Positions 1 to 9,031 of a DNA stretch of 64,000 bases are shown piece by piece. Below the pieces are notes generated by a model, which did not search any database, was not told the DNA's origin, and was given only the letters and a program-made list of their open reading frames with translations. Each line of letters starts with the position of its first letter. Within the stretch, counting starts at the first letter, position 1. Both the position numbers and the translations under genes were made by a program. Origin of the DNA: Sanguibacter sp. HDW7 (lineage in GTDB: Bacteria > Actinomycetota > Actinomycetes > Actinomycetales > Cellulomonadaceae); assembly GCF_011300875.1 (NCBI RefSeq), contig NZ_CP049862.1:496001-560000 (forward strand), read 5' to 3'.

Positions 1-201
1 GGCACGGAGGCGCTGACGACGGACGTCGGCGAGGTGCGCGTCGCGGCGGGCGCGGCGGGCGAGGTCCACGTGCTGCGCGGGGAGGCGTTCGCGAGCGTCC
101 AGGGCCATCTCGAGTCGGTCCTCTCGCGCGACGGCCTCGCGGTGCTGCGCACGCTCGTCGGGCACGCGCTCGCTGTGCGACCTGGCGTGCCGGCGGTCTG
201 A
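1..201 (+). CDS. C-terminal end of a class I glutamine amidotransferase (PhzE/TrpG-like), partial
   Basis: The reading frame is open from the first base of the window and stops at TGA 199-201, so only the last 66 residues are present. They contain VQGHLESVLS near residues 33-42, which matches the end of class I glutamine amidotransferase domains (usually FHPES), with the His and Glu of the catalytic triad. The ESVLSRDGLAVLR continuation is typical of anthranilate-synthase or PhzE-like fusions, in which the amidotransferase domain comes last. The domain would supply ammonia from glutamine to a chorismate-using partner. The upstream synthase part is outside the window, so TrpG, PabA and PhzE cannot be told apart. 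A strong terminator follows 38 bases after the stop. Confidence 0.6.
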   Translation, partial: GTEALTTDVGEVRVAAGAAGEVHVLRGEAFASVQGHLESVLSRDGLAVLRTLVGHALAVRPGVPAV

Positions 202-238
202 CGAGCCGCCGAGCGTCGCACCTCGGACCTCCGGCGCA

Positions 239-282
239 GCACGGCGCCCCCGCACCCTCGAAGGGGTGCGGGGGCGCCGTGC
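239..282. terminator. Bidirectional hairpin terminator
   Basis: Perfect 19-bp stem (239-257 with 264-282) around a 6-base loop. It sits between two convergent genes, whose stops are at 201 and 292, so it can serve both. There is no T-tract, as is common in high-GC actinobacteria. Confidence 0.8.
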
Positions 283-291
283 GCTACGAGG

Positions 292-3200
292 TCACCTCAC
301 GAACGAGTGGTGACCCTTCGACCGCGTGATGTGGTCACGGTGCTTGTGGTGCTTCTTGCCCTTCGGCGGCTTCGTCGGCGACGACGCCGCGGGCATGGTG
401 AGCACCTGGGCCCGCTCGCCCTCCTCGCCGTGGAGGTGGAGGACGAGCGCCTTCGCGCCCTTCGCCACGCCCGAGCCGAGCTTGTACCCGATGGTTCCGG
501 GTGCGTCGACGTAGAGCGGGGAGTCGACGACGATGTCGGGGTCGGCCGCGTCGTACGCGATCGCACCCGACGTGTCGACGTCCTCGCCCGTGTACCCGGA
601 GTACATGCCGACCTGGTAGGTCACCGGGAACGACGTGGCCCCCGCGGGCATGCCGATCGCCGCCGGGTCGACGGGGATGAGCAGCACGTTGGAGTCGAAC
701 ACGTTGGTGTCGGTGTCACCCTCGGCGAGGTTCGCCGGGATGATCGAGACCGGCGCGCCCGTGCGGAGGTCGACGAGCAGCGCCTCGAGGAGGTCGGTGC
801 TCGGGGCGTTCTGCACGTACACCTCGTAGTCGGCCCGGCCGTCGCCGTCGACGTCGAGGTCGACGTACGGGATGGTCGTGTTGCCGATGGTCGCCCAGTC
901 GCCCCACGTGGCGATGCCGAACCAGAGCAGGCCGTCGGCGTAGCCGCCGGACCCCGCCACGGAACCGGCGCCGACGTACCGCAGGTCGCCCGCGCGCTCG
1001 GAGGCGATCGACACGCAGCCGGTCGTCACCTTGGCCGTGCACCTCGGCAGCTTGCCCGAGGTCTCGCCGAGCGTGAGGACGGACGCGAGCGAGGTGTACG
1101 CGCTCGAGCCGGAGCCCTGGTCGATGCCGGTGCCGCGCAGGCGGATCACCGGGTCGGCCTTCTTCGACGTCTGCACGGTCGCAGTGGTCTGCGAGGTCGG
1201 CTTGGCGGCGCCGTAGACGGGCACGCGGAGCTCGTCGCCCCGTGCGGTGAGGACGATGCGGCCCGACGCGTCGGCGACGAACTGCCGTGCCTCGGTGCCG
1301 CCCGTGTACGGGTTGACCTGCGTGGCGTCCATCGTCGGGTCGATCGTGCGACGCAGCTTCGAGGGCTGCACCGTCATCGTCACGGTGACCTTCGCGGTGC
1401 CGCCCGCGCGCACGCGCACGCTGGACGGCGAGACCGTGTACCTGACGCCCGGCTGGGTCGTCGCGGCCTCGTAGGTGACGCGGACGTCCTTCGTCGTGCG
1501 TCCGGTGTTGCGGACCGTCACGGTGCGACGCTCGGTGACCTTGCTCTTCGTGATGGGCGCGGCGACGACGCCGAACGACGCCGAGACGGCGCCCGAGCCT
1601 GCCGAGGCGTACGCGACGAGGTCGGTCGTCACGGCGGACAGCGCGTCGACGCGGCCGGCGCCCACGCGGGCGGGGCCGTAGATCGTGCCGTCCGACGTGT
1701 GCAGGTCGTGCGTCGCGGTGTTCATGATCGCTGCCTTGACGCGCTCGACGTCCCACGAGGGGTGCGTCGCGCGGACGAGCGCGGCGATGCCCGCGACGTG
1801 CGGTGCGGCCATCGACGTGCCGTTGATCGTCATCGAGCCGGAGCCCGTGCCCATGCCGACCGAGGTGATCGTGTCGCCGGGGGCGGTGACGTCGGGCTTG
1901 ACGACGCCGAGCGAGCCGTGGACGCCGCGCGACGTGAACGAGCTGATCGTGTCGGCGATCGACGGCGTGACGTCCTTGATCGTGCCCTGGAGCGAGCCGT
2001 CGAAGGTCACGCGGAGCGTGCCGGCCGAGGCGGCGGGCTGGAGGCGGGCCGTCTGCGCGGCAGGCAGCTGGATGATCGGGATCGCCGCGTTGCCGGAGAT
2101 CCCGGCCCCGAAGACGTCGAGGCCCGAGGTGAAGATCGAGCCGATCGCGCCGGCGGCCGTGACGTTGTTGGCGCGTCCTGCGGAGCCGCAGCGTCGCGTC
2201 GCGTCGTTGTCGTCCCACGTGAGCCACGCGATCTTGCCCGCGACCTTCGCGGCGTCTGCGGCGCTCAGGGCCGCGCAGCCGTCGGCGTTCGCCCCGCCGA
2301 GGACGACGACGTCGCCGCTCACCGGTGCGCTCGACCAGTCGTACGCGACCGAGAACTGGCCGGACGCGGTGCCGGCGACGTTCGCGGGGGCGTCGACCAC
2401 GAGGCCGTCGCGGAGCTGGTAGGGGTCGACGGAGCTGGCGACGGCGAGGCCGCGCACGGCGTTGCCGGGGGAGCCGCCCGTGTCGGTGAGGTCGCCGTTG
2501 TTGCCCGCGGAGAGGACCGGCATGACGCCGTGCCGCGCGAGCTTGTCGATGACGAGGTTCTCGGGGTCGTCGGCGACGCCGTAGTCGGAGCCGAGCGAGA
2601 GGTTGACGACGTCGAGCTTGTCGGAGAGGTCGCCGTCGCCGTTCGGGTCGAGCGCGCGGTCGAGGGCGGCGATGACCTCGTTCGTGGAGCCCGTGCAGCC
2701 GAAGACCTTGAGGGCGTAGAGGCTTGCGGCGGGCGCGACGCCCGGCCCCACGGTCATGTCGAGCAGCGCGGCCGGGGTGAGCTTCGAGTAGTTGCCCGTG
2801 AACGTCGAGCCGTTGGCGAGGACGCCCTGCCCGGCGGCGGTGCCGGCGACGTGGGAGCCGTGGCCCTGGCAGTCGAGCGGGTTGGGGTCGGGATGGGGGA
2901 CGGGTTGGTAGTCGTCCGCGTCGGGGTCGGCGTTGTAGTTGTCGCCGACGAAGTCCCAGCCGCCGACGACCTTGGCTGTCGGGGTCCAGGCGTCCGACGA
3001 CGTCGCGAGCGCGGCCTCGTACGCGGCGACGGTCCCGGCGCCGCCGAAGCCCGCGTGGGTGTAGTCGATGCCGGTGTCGATGACCCCGATCGTCATGCCC
3101 TTGCCGGTCTCGCCGAGGGCCTGCCAGGTCTGCAGCGCCCGGGTGAGGGACGTCGCGCCGGCGTTGGACGGCTCCTTGGGGATGATCGGCAGGATCGCGA

Positions 3201-3663
3201 CGACGTCCGTGCGCTCGGCGAGCTGCACGAGCGTGTCGACGTCGGCGCGGATCGCGACGCCGGGCACGGCGTTGGCGACCTCGTAGAGCGCCGTCGCGCG
3301 CTTGTCGGTGCGGCGGGCCTCCTTGAGGACCGCGTCGGCCGTGCGGCTCACGGCCGCGCGGCGGTCCTTGACGGCCTTGCGCTTGGCGGTGGTGCCCGTG
3401 GCGGACGCGGCGGCGTCGGCCGCCCCGTCGCCCGCGAGCTGGACGAAGACGGAGCGGGTCCCGGTGAGCGTGCCGAGCCCGCCGAGGATCTTCGCGTTCT
3501 TGCCGAGGGCGCGGGGCGCTGCGGCGGGGACGGGGGACGCGGTGCCCCCGGGGTCGTCGGCGGCGGTCGCGGTGGCGGCGGCACCGACGGTGCCGACGGC
3601 GAGCGCTGCGGTGACGGTGGTGACGAGCCAGGCGCCTGGGCGCCGTGAGGTGCGAGCAGTCAT
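292..3663 (-). CDS. Secreted subtilisin-like (S8) serine protease with PA domain
   Basis: About 1123 residues. The start chosen is ATG 3661-3663, with a good GGGAGGA ribosome site just upstream; an ATG 48 bases further up lacks this. An Arg-rich N-terminus and a hydrophobic stretch (about residues 12-34) form a Sec signal peptide, followed by a propeptide-like region. The subtilase triad is visible: Asp196 in GVIDTGIDY, His268 in GHGSHVAG and Ser617 in GTSMAAPHVAG, with the oxyanion Asn in SAGNNG. The roughly 350 residues between His and Ser hold a protease-associated (PA) domain (about 435-545). After the catalytic domain come a beta-rich, Fn3-like region (TVTVRNTGRTTKDV) and a Lys/His-rich tail (KKHHKHRDH). 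No LPXTG motif is visible. It is probably an exported endopeptidase; its substrate is unknown. Confidence 0.9.
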   Translation of the reverse strand: MTARTSRRPGAWLVTTVTAALAVGTVGAAATATAADDPGGTASPVPAAAPRALGKNAKILGGLGTLTGTRSVFVQLAGDGAADAAASATGTTAKRKAVKDRRAAVSRTADAVLKEARRTDKRATALYEVANAVPGVAIRADVDTLVQLAERTDVVAILPIIPKEPSNAGATSLTRALQTWQALGETGKGMTIGVIDTGIDYTHAGFGGAGTVAAYEAALATSSDAWTPTAKVVGGWDFVGDNYNADPDADDYQPVPHPDPNPLDCQGHGSHVAGTAAGQGVLANGSTFTGNYSKLTPAALLDMTVGPGVAPAASLYALKVFGCTGSTNEVIAALDRALDPNGDGDLSDKLDVVNLSLGSDYGVADDPENLVIDKLARHGVMPVLSAGNNGDLTDTGGSPGNAVRGLAVASSVDPYQLRDGLVVDAPANVAGTASGQFSVAYDWSSAPVSGDVVVLGGANADGCAALSAADAAKVAGKIAWLTWDDNDATRRCGSAGRANNVTAAGAIGSIFTSGLDVFGAGISGNAAIPIIQLPAAQTARLQPAASAGTLRVTFDGSLQGTIKDVTPSIADTISSFTSRGVHGSLGVVKPDVTAPGDTITSVGMGTGSGSMTINGTSMAAPHVAGIAALVRATHPSWDVERVKAAIMNTATHDLHTSDGTIYGPARVGAGRVDALSAVTTDLVAYASAGSGAVSASFGVVAAPITKSKVTERRTVTVRNTGRTTKDVRVTYEAATTQPGVRYTVSPSSVRVRAGGTAKVTVTMTVQPSKLRRTIDPTMDATQVNPYTGGTEARQFVADASGRIVLTARGDELRVPVYGAAKPTSQTTATVQTSKKADPVIRLRGTGIDQGSGSSAYTSLASVLTLGETSGKLPRCTAKVTTGCVSIASERAGDLRYVGAGSVAGSGGYADGLLWFGIATWGDWATIGNTTIPYVDLDVDGDGRADYEVYVQNAPSTDLLEALLVDLRTGAPVSIIPANLAEGDTDTNVFDSNVLLIPVDPAAIGMPAGATSFPVTYQVGMYSGYTGEDVDTSGAIAYDAADPDIVVDSPLYVDAPGTIGYKLGSGVAKGAKALVLHLHGEEGERAQVLTMPAASSPTKPPKGKKHHKHRDHITRSKGHHSFVR

Positions 3664-3902
3664 GCGGTCCTCCCGGTCGGTCAGCGGGACCGTCGCGGGC
3701 GCAGGGGGCACGCGCGAGGGTGCATCGGCGCAGCCACGCCGAAGCGCCCGGGTGCACGACGTCGGGCACCCGGTCCCGAGTCGAGCGTGCGCCCTGCCCT
3801 CGGGGCCCGCAATCGGAACGGTCGGCCCGGCAGGATGACCTGCGGGGTGATCGTGAGAGCGCGGCCGCGACGGGCGGGTGGCCGCGCGTCCGGGCCCGGG
3901 CG

Positions 3903-3945
3903 CGCCGCAGCCCCCCGCACGCGGACGGTGCGGGGGGCTGCGGCG
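3903..3945 (-). terminator. Hairpin terminator of the YceI gene
   Basis: Perfect 18-bp stem (3903-3920 with 3928-3945) and 7-base loop, 17 bases past the stop of the minus-strand YceI gene. The remaining 3664-3902 should carry the promoter of the protease gene, but I see no clear -10/-35 pair there. Confidence 0.75.
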
Positions 3946-3961
3946 GTGCTGCTGCGGTGCG

Positions 3962-4510
3962 TCAGGCCTGCTTGATGGCCGAGACGTCGAGCGCGATGAC
4001 GACCTTGTCGGAGACGAGCACGCCGCCGGCCTCGAGGGCCGCGTTCCACGTGATGCCCCACTCCTTGCGGGAGATCGTCGTCGTGGCCTCGAAGGCTGCG
4101 CGCGGGTTGCCGAACGGGTCGGTGGCGGAGCCGGTGTACTCGAGCGCGAGCGTCGCGGGCTTGGTCACGCCGGCGATCGTGAGGTCGCCGACGACCTCGT
4201 AGTCGTCGCCGTCCGCCGTGACGGAGGTCGAGGCGAAGGTCCAGGTGTTGTGCTCGTCGGTCGAGAAGAAGTCGGCCGAGCGGAGGTGGCCGTCGCGGTT
4301 CGCGTCGCCCGTGGTGATGCCCGCGGCGTCGAGCGTCGCGGTGACGGAGGACGACTCGATGTCGTCGCCGACGACGATCGTCGCGGTGGTGACGGGCACG
4401 GTGCCACGGACCTTGGAGATGCCCGCGTGGCGGACGGTGAAGCCGGCCTGGGTGTGGGTCGGGTCGGCGACGTAGGTGCCGGCGGTGAGGTTCGTGGGCA
4501 GTGCGGTCAT
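3962..4510 (-). CDS. YceI family protein
   Basis: 182 residues. It starts with the family pattern (GTYVADPTHTQAGFTVRHAGISKVRG) and continues with alternating beta strands such as SADFFSTDEHNTWTF and DLTIAGVTKPATLALEY, the lipocalin-like barrel of YceI proteins. That barrel binds polyisoprenoids in characterised members. There is no signal peptide, so this copy is cytoplasmic, as in many actinobacterial homologues; some family members elsewhere are periplasmic. CAGGAGG lies just before the ATG. It is divergent from a MarR-type regulator across a short AT-richer spacer, an arrangement that suggests repression by that regulator. A role in isoprenoid-quinone handling or stress is only inference. 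Confidence 0.9.
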   Translation of the reverse strand: MTALPTNLTAGTYVADPTHTQAGFTVRHAGISKVRGTVPVTTATIVVGDDIESSSVTATLDAAGITTGDANRDGHLRSADFFSTDEHNTWTFASTSVTADGDDYEVVGDLTIAGVTKPATLALEYTGSATDPFGNPRAAFEATTTISRKEWGITWNAALEAGGVLVSDKVVIALDVSAIKQA

Positions 4511-4555
4511 GGGGTCCTCCTGGAAGATGCGGTGGTCGATCCACCTGCATCGGTT

Positions 4556-4585
4556 GTTGCTTCAAGTGAATCTTCAATCAGATTA
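4556..4585. promoter_or_regulatory. AT-rich candidate operator between yceI and marR
   Basis: This spacer is far more AT-rich than its surroundings. It contains the near-palindrome TTCA-AG-TGAA (4561-4570) and a second TTCAA at 4573-4577, 12 bases from the first. This is a reasonable MarR-type site controlling both divergent genes. Confidence 0.4.
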
Positions 4586-4649
4586 GCCCGCGCGGCTCGA
4601 GTCCGCAACACTGGGACCGGATTTGCCCGAAACTTCTTCCGGAGGCCTC

Positions 4650-5108
4650 ATGCCCGACACCACCGGGCCCTGGCTCGACGAGGCCGAGCAGTCCACGTGG
4701 CGCGCCTACCTCGAGGGCTCGATGCGCCTCGCGGAGGCCCTCACACGCCAGCTCGAGACCGACCACGGCCTCACCCTCGGCGAGTACGCCGTCCTCGTGC
4801 GCCTCGACGAGTCGCCCGAGCAGACCCTGCGCATGTCCGAGCTCGCCGACTCCCTCGCCCACTCCCGCAGCCGCATCACGCACACCGTCCGCCGCCTCGA
4901 GTCCCGGGACCTCGTGAGACGTGTCGCGTGCCAGGCGGACGGTCGCGGCGTCAACTGCGAGCTCACCGACGCGGGCCGCGCCGCGCTCGTCGCTGCCGCA
5001 CCTGGCCACGTCGCGTCCGTGCGACGCCACCTCGTCGACCTCCTCGAGCCCGCCGAGGCGGCGATACTGACGGAGATCATGCGCCGCGTGGCGGACTCGG
5101 CCCGCTGA
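4650..5108 (+). CDS. MarR family transcriptional regulator
   Basis: 152 residues, the usual MarR length. ATG 4650 follows GGAGG with 4-base spacing; a TTG 27 bases upstream stays in frame but has no ribosome site. A winged helix-turn-helix is visible: LGEYAVLVRLDESPEQTLRMSELADSL, then the recognition helix (SRSRITHTVRRLESRDLVRR) and the wing (ADGRGVNCELTDAG). C-terminal helices should form the dimer interface. MarR proteins bind palindromes and often repress a divergent gene, here yceI. The ligand cannot be predicted. Confidence 0.9.
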   Translation: MPDTTGPWLDEAEQSTWRAYLEGSMRLAEALTRQLETDHGLTLGEYAVLVRLDESPEQTLRMSELADSLAHSRSRITHTVRRLESRDLVRRVACQADGRGVNCELTDAGRAALVAAAPGHVASVRRHLVDLLEPAEAAILTEIMRRVADSAR

Positions 5109-5239
5109 GCCGCGCCCCGCCCGCGGCGCACCCGGGAACCCCCGCGCGTCCCGTTCGTTCAGGCTTGAGGACCTCGGACGCGTCCCACGTCACACCCCGT
5201 CCGGGACCGAGGTCCCTCGAACTCTGGAAGCATGGAGAC

Positions 5240-5920
5240 ATGGCACTGACGACGGTCCACCTCATGCGTCACGGTGAGGTCCACAACCCCGAGGGCATCC
5301 TCTACGGACGCCTGCCCGGCTACCACCTGTCCGAGCGCGGCCACGCGATGGCCCGCACGGTCGCCGCCCACCTCGCGGGCGAGCGCGTCGCGACGACCCC
5401 CGACGACGTCAAGCCGATCCGGCACGACATCACGCACGTCATCGCGTCCCCGCTCCAGCGCGCCCAGGAGACCGCGACCCCCATCGCCGCGGCCTTCGGG
5501 CTCGAGCTCGGCACCGACGAGCGTCTCATCGAGGCCGGCAACTACTTCGAGGGCATGACGTTCGGCGTCGGCGACGGCTCCCTGCGCCACCCCCAGCACT
5601 GGCCCAAGCTGTGGAACCCGTGGCGCCCGTCGTGGGGCGAGGCCTACAAGGACCAGGTCGCGCGCATGCGCGCCGCGATCGACGACGCCCGAGCGCTCGC
5701 CGAGGGCCACGAGGCCGTCCTCGTCTCTCACCAGCTGCCCGTGTGGATCACGCGCTCCTCGTTCGAGGGCCGCCGCTACTTCCACGACCCGCGCAAGCGC
5801 GAGTGCTCGCTCGCCTCGGTGACGTCGCTGCGCTTCGACGGCGACCGCTTCGTGGGCCTCAGCTACACCGAGCCCGCCGCGGACCTCCTCCCTGGCGCGA
5901 ACAAGGTCGCCGGGGCGTGA
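5240..5920 (+). CDS. Histidine phosphatase (phosphoglycerate-mutase-like) family protein
   Basis: 226 residues. The signature LMRHGEVHNPEG (residues 8-19) carries the phospho-accepting His in the RHG motif, and a second catalytic His lies in VLVSHQLPVW. It is first in a run of overlapping genes with the cytochrome c maturation set: its TGA overlaps the GTG of the TlpA-like gene. The same order is found in mycobacteria, where an Rv0525-type gene precedes the TlpA, CcdA, ResB and CcsA genes. The substrate is unknown, and a true glycolytic mutase role is unlikely. ATG 5240 is preceded by GGAAG. Confidence 0.88.
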   Translation: MALTTVHLMRHGEVHNPEGILYGRLPGYHLSERGHAMARTVAAHLAGERVATTPDDVKPIRHDITHVIASPLQRAQETATPIAAAFGLELGTDERLIEAGNYFEGMTFGVGDGSLRHPQHWPKLWNPWRPSWGEAYKDQVARMRAAIDDARALAEGHEAVLVSHQLPVWITRSSFEGRRYFHDPRKRECSLASVTSLRFDGDRFVGLSYTEPAADLLPGANKVAGA

Positions 5921-6504
5921 GCCGCCGCCGGACCCTCGCGCTCGCGGCAGCGTTCGCGGCCGGCGCGCTCGTGCTCGCCGGCTGCACGGCCGACGGCGAC
6001 GTGGGCGAGCAGGTCGCCAACCAGGGTTACGTCTCGGGCGACGGTTCGACGCGTCAGTGGGCGGTCGCCGAGCGCGGCGAGCCCGTGACGCTCACCGGGA
6101 CCGACTACGCGGGCGACCCTGTCGACACGAGCGCGTGGCGCGGCGACGTCGTCGTCGTCAACACGTGGTTCGCGGCGTGCCCGCCGTGCCGCGTCGAGGC
6201 GCCCGACCTCGCCGCGATCGCGGCCGACCGTGCCGCTGACGGCGTCCACCTCGTGGGGATCAACCGCACCGACGACGCGGGCGCGGCCCAGGCGTTCGAG
6301 AAGAAGTTCGAGATCCCCTACCCGACGATCGACGACCGCGAGGGCACTGCGACCGCCGCGCTCCAGGGCGTCGCGCCGATCGCGGCGACGCCGACGACGC
6401 TCGTCCTCGACCGTCAGGGCCGTGTCGCGGCCCGCGTCCTCGGTCTCCTCGACCGCACGACGCTCGACGCACTCATCGACGACGTCCTCGCCGAGCAGGC
6501 GTGA
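5917..6504 (+). CDS. TlpA-like thiol-disulfide oxidoreductase lipoprotein
   Basis: 195 residues, starting at GTG 5917 inside the upstream stop codon. A lipoprotein signal ends in LVLAGC (lipidated Cys23). The thioredoxin fold follows, with WFAACPPC (Cys88 and Cys91) as the redox-active pair and a cis-Pro region (AATPTTLVLDRQG). Such proteins (ResA/CcsX/TlpA type) reduce the CXXCH cysteines of apocytochrome c outside the membrane before heme attachment. Electrons probably come from the CcdA protein encoded next. Both ends overlap neighbours by 4 bases, so expression is translationally coupled. Confidence 0.92.
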   Translation: MSRRRTLALAAAFAAGALVLAGCTADGDVGEQVANQGYVSGDGSTRQWAVAERGEPVTLTGTDYAGDPVDTSAWRGDVVVVNTWFAACPPCRVEAPDLAAIAADRAADGVHLVGINRTDDAGAAQAFEKKFEIPYPTIDDREGTATAALQGVAPIAATPTTLVLDRQGRVAARVLGLLDRTTLDALIDDVLAEQA

Positions 6505-7316
6505 GCGTGCCCGCGGACGCCGTGACGACGGTCCTCGCGTCGGCGGGCACGACGGTCTTCTCCGGCTCGCTCCTGCTCGCCCTGCCGATCGCGCTCCTCG
6601 CGGGTGTCGTGTCGTTCGCGTCGCCGTGCGTGCTGCCGCTCCTGCCGGGCTACCTCGGGTTCCTCGGCGGCATGGCCGGGCAGGGCGCGGCGCGCCCCGT
6701 TCCTGCGGCCGACGGCACCCTTGCCGTCGCGGCCCCGCGGCGCGGCCGACTCCTGCTCGGCGTCGCGCTGTTCGTCCTCGGCTTCACCATTGTCTTCGTC
6801 GCGTACGGCGCGCTCTTCGGCCAGGTCGGCGCGCAGCTCGCGCAGCACCAGACGACGATCACCCGCTGGCTCGGCGCGATCGTCATCCTCATGGGTCTTG
6901 CGTTCCTCGGGGCGTTCGCGCCCCTCCAGCGCACGGTGCGCCTCCCCGTCGTCCCGACCGCGGGCCTCGGCGGCGCCCCCCTGCTCGGCGTCGTCTTCGG
7001 TCTCGGCTGGACGCCCTGCATGGGGCCCACCCTCGTCGCGATCTCCGCGCTGTCCCTCGAGCAGGGGACGGCCGCGCGTGGCGCGATCCTCGCGATCGCC
7101 TACTGCCTCGGCCTGGGCCTGCCGTTCCTCGGCATCGCCCTCGGCCTCGACTCCTCGAAGAAGATGGTGGAGCTCATGCGCGCGCACCGCGTCGGCATCT
7201 CCCGGGCGGGTGGGGTGATGCTCGTCCTCATCGGCCTCGCGCTCGTCACAGGCCTGTGGGCGAGCTGGACGCAGTCCCTCGCCGGGACCATCGGCGGATT
7301 CGAGACACTCCTGTGA
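6501..7316 (+). CDS. ccdA: CcdA-type membrane thiol-disulfide transporter (cytochrome c biogenesis)
   Basis: 271 residues with about six hydrophobic segments. The family's two membrane cysteines are present in FASPCVLPLLPGYLGFLGG and GLGWTPCMGPTL. CcdA passes reducing equivalents from cytoplasmic thioredoxin across the membrane to the TlpA/ResA-like protein. It starts at GTG 6501, overlapping the upstream stop, and its own stop overlaps the GTG of resB. Confidence 0.95.
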   Translation: MSVPADAVTTVLASAGTTVFSGSLLLALPIALLAGVVSFASPCVLPLLPGYLGFLGGMAGQGAARPVPAADGTLAVAAPRRGRLLLGVALFVLGFTIVFVAYGALFGQVGAQLAQHQTTITRWLGAIVILMGLAFLGAFAPLQRTVRLPVVPTAGLGGAPLLGVVFGLGWTPCMGPTLVAISALSLEQGTAARGAILAIAYCLGLGLPFLGIALGLDSSKKMVELMRAHRVGISRAGGVMLVLIGLALVTGLWASWTQSLAGTIGGFETLL

Positions 7317-9031
7317 ACGCGTACCGCCCCGAGGGCATCGACGACGCGTTCACCGAGGACGGCGCCGCGCCGCAGCGCACGTCGAAGGGCTCGGGCGAGC
7401 TGCCCGCGCTCGGCGTCGTCGGCTGGATCCGCTGGGGCTGGCGCCAGCTGACGAGCATGCGGGTTGCGCTCCTGCTCCTCATGCTCCTCGCGGTCGCGGC
7501 CGTGCCCGGCTCGACCATCCCGCAGCGCCCGCAGGACCCGTCGAAGGTCGTGGAGTTCTTCGACAAGAACCCGGACGTCGCACCGTGGCTCGACAAGCTG
7601 CAGATGTTCGACGTCTACGGCTCGGTGTGGTTCTCGGCGATCTACCTGCTGCTCTTCGTCTCGCTCGTCGGTTGCATCCTGCCGCGCGCGAAGGTCCACT
7701 GGGTCGCGCTGCGCGCGCGCCCGCCCCGCACCCCGCGCCGCCTGGGGCGCTACCCAGCGCAGGGGGCGCGCACGTACGCGGCCGAGTACACGCCGGACCA
7801 GGTCGCCGAGGCCGCCGCCGCGCACCTGCGGGGCCGCGGCCCGCTGCCGCGCTTCCGCGTCGAGCGCGGCACCGAGACGAGCCCCGGCGTGCGCGCTCCC
7901 GAGGGCGAGCCCGGGCCCGTCCACGTCGTCGCCGCCGAGCGCGGCTACCTGCGCGAGACCGGCAACATCCTCTTCCACCTCGCCCTCGTCGGTCTGCTCA
8001 TCTCGGTGGGGCTCGGGCAGGCGTTCCAGTACCGGGGCCAGGCGATCGTCGTCCAGGGCCGCGGCTTCGCGAACTCCGTGAGCGCGTACGACACCTTCGC
8101 GAAGGGCCCGTGGTTCCGCGAGGAGAGCCTGCCGCCGTTCACGATGGTGCTCGACGAGTTCACGTCGACGTTCACGGACGACCCCGTGCCCGTCGCGAAG
8201 GACTTCACGGCGTTCGTCTCCGTGACGGACCCGGCCGGCACGCGCCCCGAGACGGTGAAGGTCAACCACCCGCTGAAGATCGAGGGCGCCAAGGTCTACC
8301 TCCAGGGCAACGGCTACGCGCCGCGCCTCACGGTCAAGGACGCCGACGGCAACGTGACGTTCGCGGGCACGGTGCCGTTCATCCCCGAGGACCAGGTGTA
8401 CACGTCGCGCGGCGTCGTCAAGGTGCCCGACGTCGTCACGGGCGAGCAGATCGGCCTCGTCGGCTACCTCCTGCCGACCGCCCAGCTCACGGCTCAGGGC
8501 GTCCGGTCGCTGCACCCGGGCCTGCTCAACCCCGTCGTCGTCCTCACCGTGTGGACGGGCGACCTGGGTCTCGACGACGGCGTGCCGCAGAACGTCTACG
8601 AGCTCGAGACGAAGGACATGACGCAGGCGCGAACGTCCGACGGCGAGCCCGTGACGCTCATGCTCACGCCGGGGCAGACGCTCGACCTGCCTGACGGCCT
8701 CGGCACGCTCACGCTCGAGGACATCCCGCGCTTCGTGGCCCTCGACCTGCGCCACGACCCGGCGCTCACGTGGATCGCGATCTTCGCGTTCTCTGCGATC
8801 GGCGGGCTCATGCTGTCGCTCTTCACGCCGCGCCGCCGCGTGTGGCTGCGCGTGAGCACCCGTTCCGACGCGGACGGCACCGCGCGTACAGTGGTCGAGA
8901 CCGCAGGCCTGGCGCGCACGGACGATGCCGGCCTGCAACCCGAGGTAGACGCCCTGCTCGCGTACCTCGATGCCCATGATCCTGCGCCGGATACCCGTCC
9001 GACGACCGACGACCCTGGAGACACCCCATGA
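7313..9031 (+). CDS. resB: ResB, system II cytochrome c biogenesis protein
   Basis: 572 residues. GTG 7313 overlaps the ccdA stop. Transmembrane segments are visible near residues 45-65 (MRVALLLLMLLAVAAVPGS), 100-120, 222-240 (LFHLALVGLLISVGLG) and 480-500, with a large extracytoplasmic region (about 245-475) between the last two, as in ResB/Ccs1. With CcsB it forms the heme delivery and ligation complex of system II. The last about 60 residues form a cytoplasmic tail. The stop overlaps the ATG of ccsB. Confidence 0.95.
   Translation: MNAYRPEGIDDAFTEDGAAPQRTSKGSGELPALGVVGWIRWGWRQLTSMRVALLLLMLLAVAAVPGSTIPQRPQDPSKVVEFFDKNPDVAPWLDKLQMFDVYGSVWFSAIYLLLFVSLVGCILPRAKVHWVALRARPPRTPRRLGRYPAQGARTYAAEYTPDQVAEAAAAHLRGRGPLPRFRVERGTETSPGVRAPEGEPGPVHVVAAERGYLRETGNILFHLALVGLLISVGLGQAFQYRGQAIVVQGRGFANSVSAYDTFAKGPWFREESLPPFTMVLDEFTSTFTDDPVPVAKDFTAFVSVTDPAGTRPETVKVNHPLKIEGAKVYLQGNGYAPRLTVKDADGNVTFAGTVPFIPEDQVYTSRGVVKVPDVVTGEQIGLVGYLLPTAQLTAQGVRSLHPGLLNPVVVLTVWTGDLGLDDGVPQNVYELETKDMTQARTSDGEPVTLMLTPGQTLDLPDGLGTLTLEDIPRFVALDLRHDPALTWIAIFAFSAIGGLMLSLFTPRRRVWLRVSTRSDADGTARTVVETAGLARTDDAGLQPEVDALLAYLDAHDPAPDTRPTTDDPGDTP

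Noticed and set aside
307-3648. 1113-codon plus-strand frame opposite the S8 protease
   Set aside because: Shadow of the protease gene: no start signal and a peptide of Val/Arg/Asp/Gly repeats without a fold.
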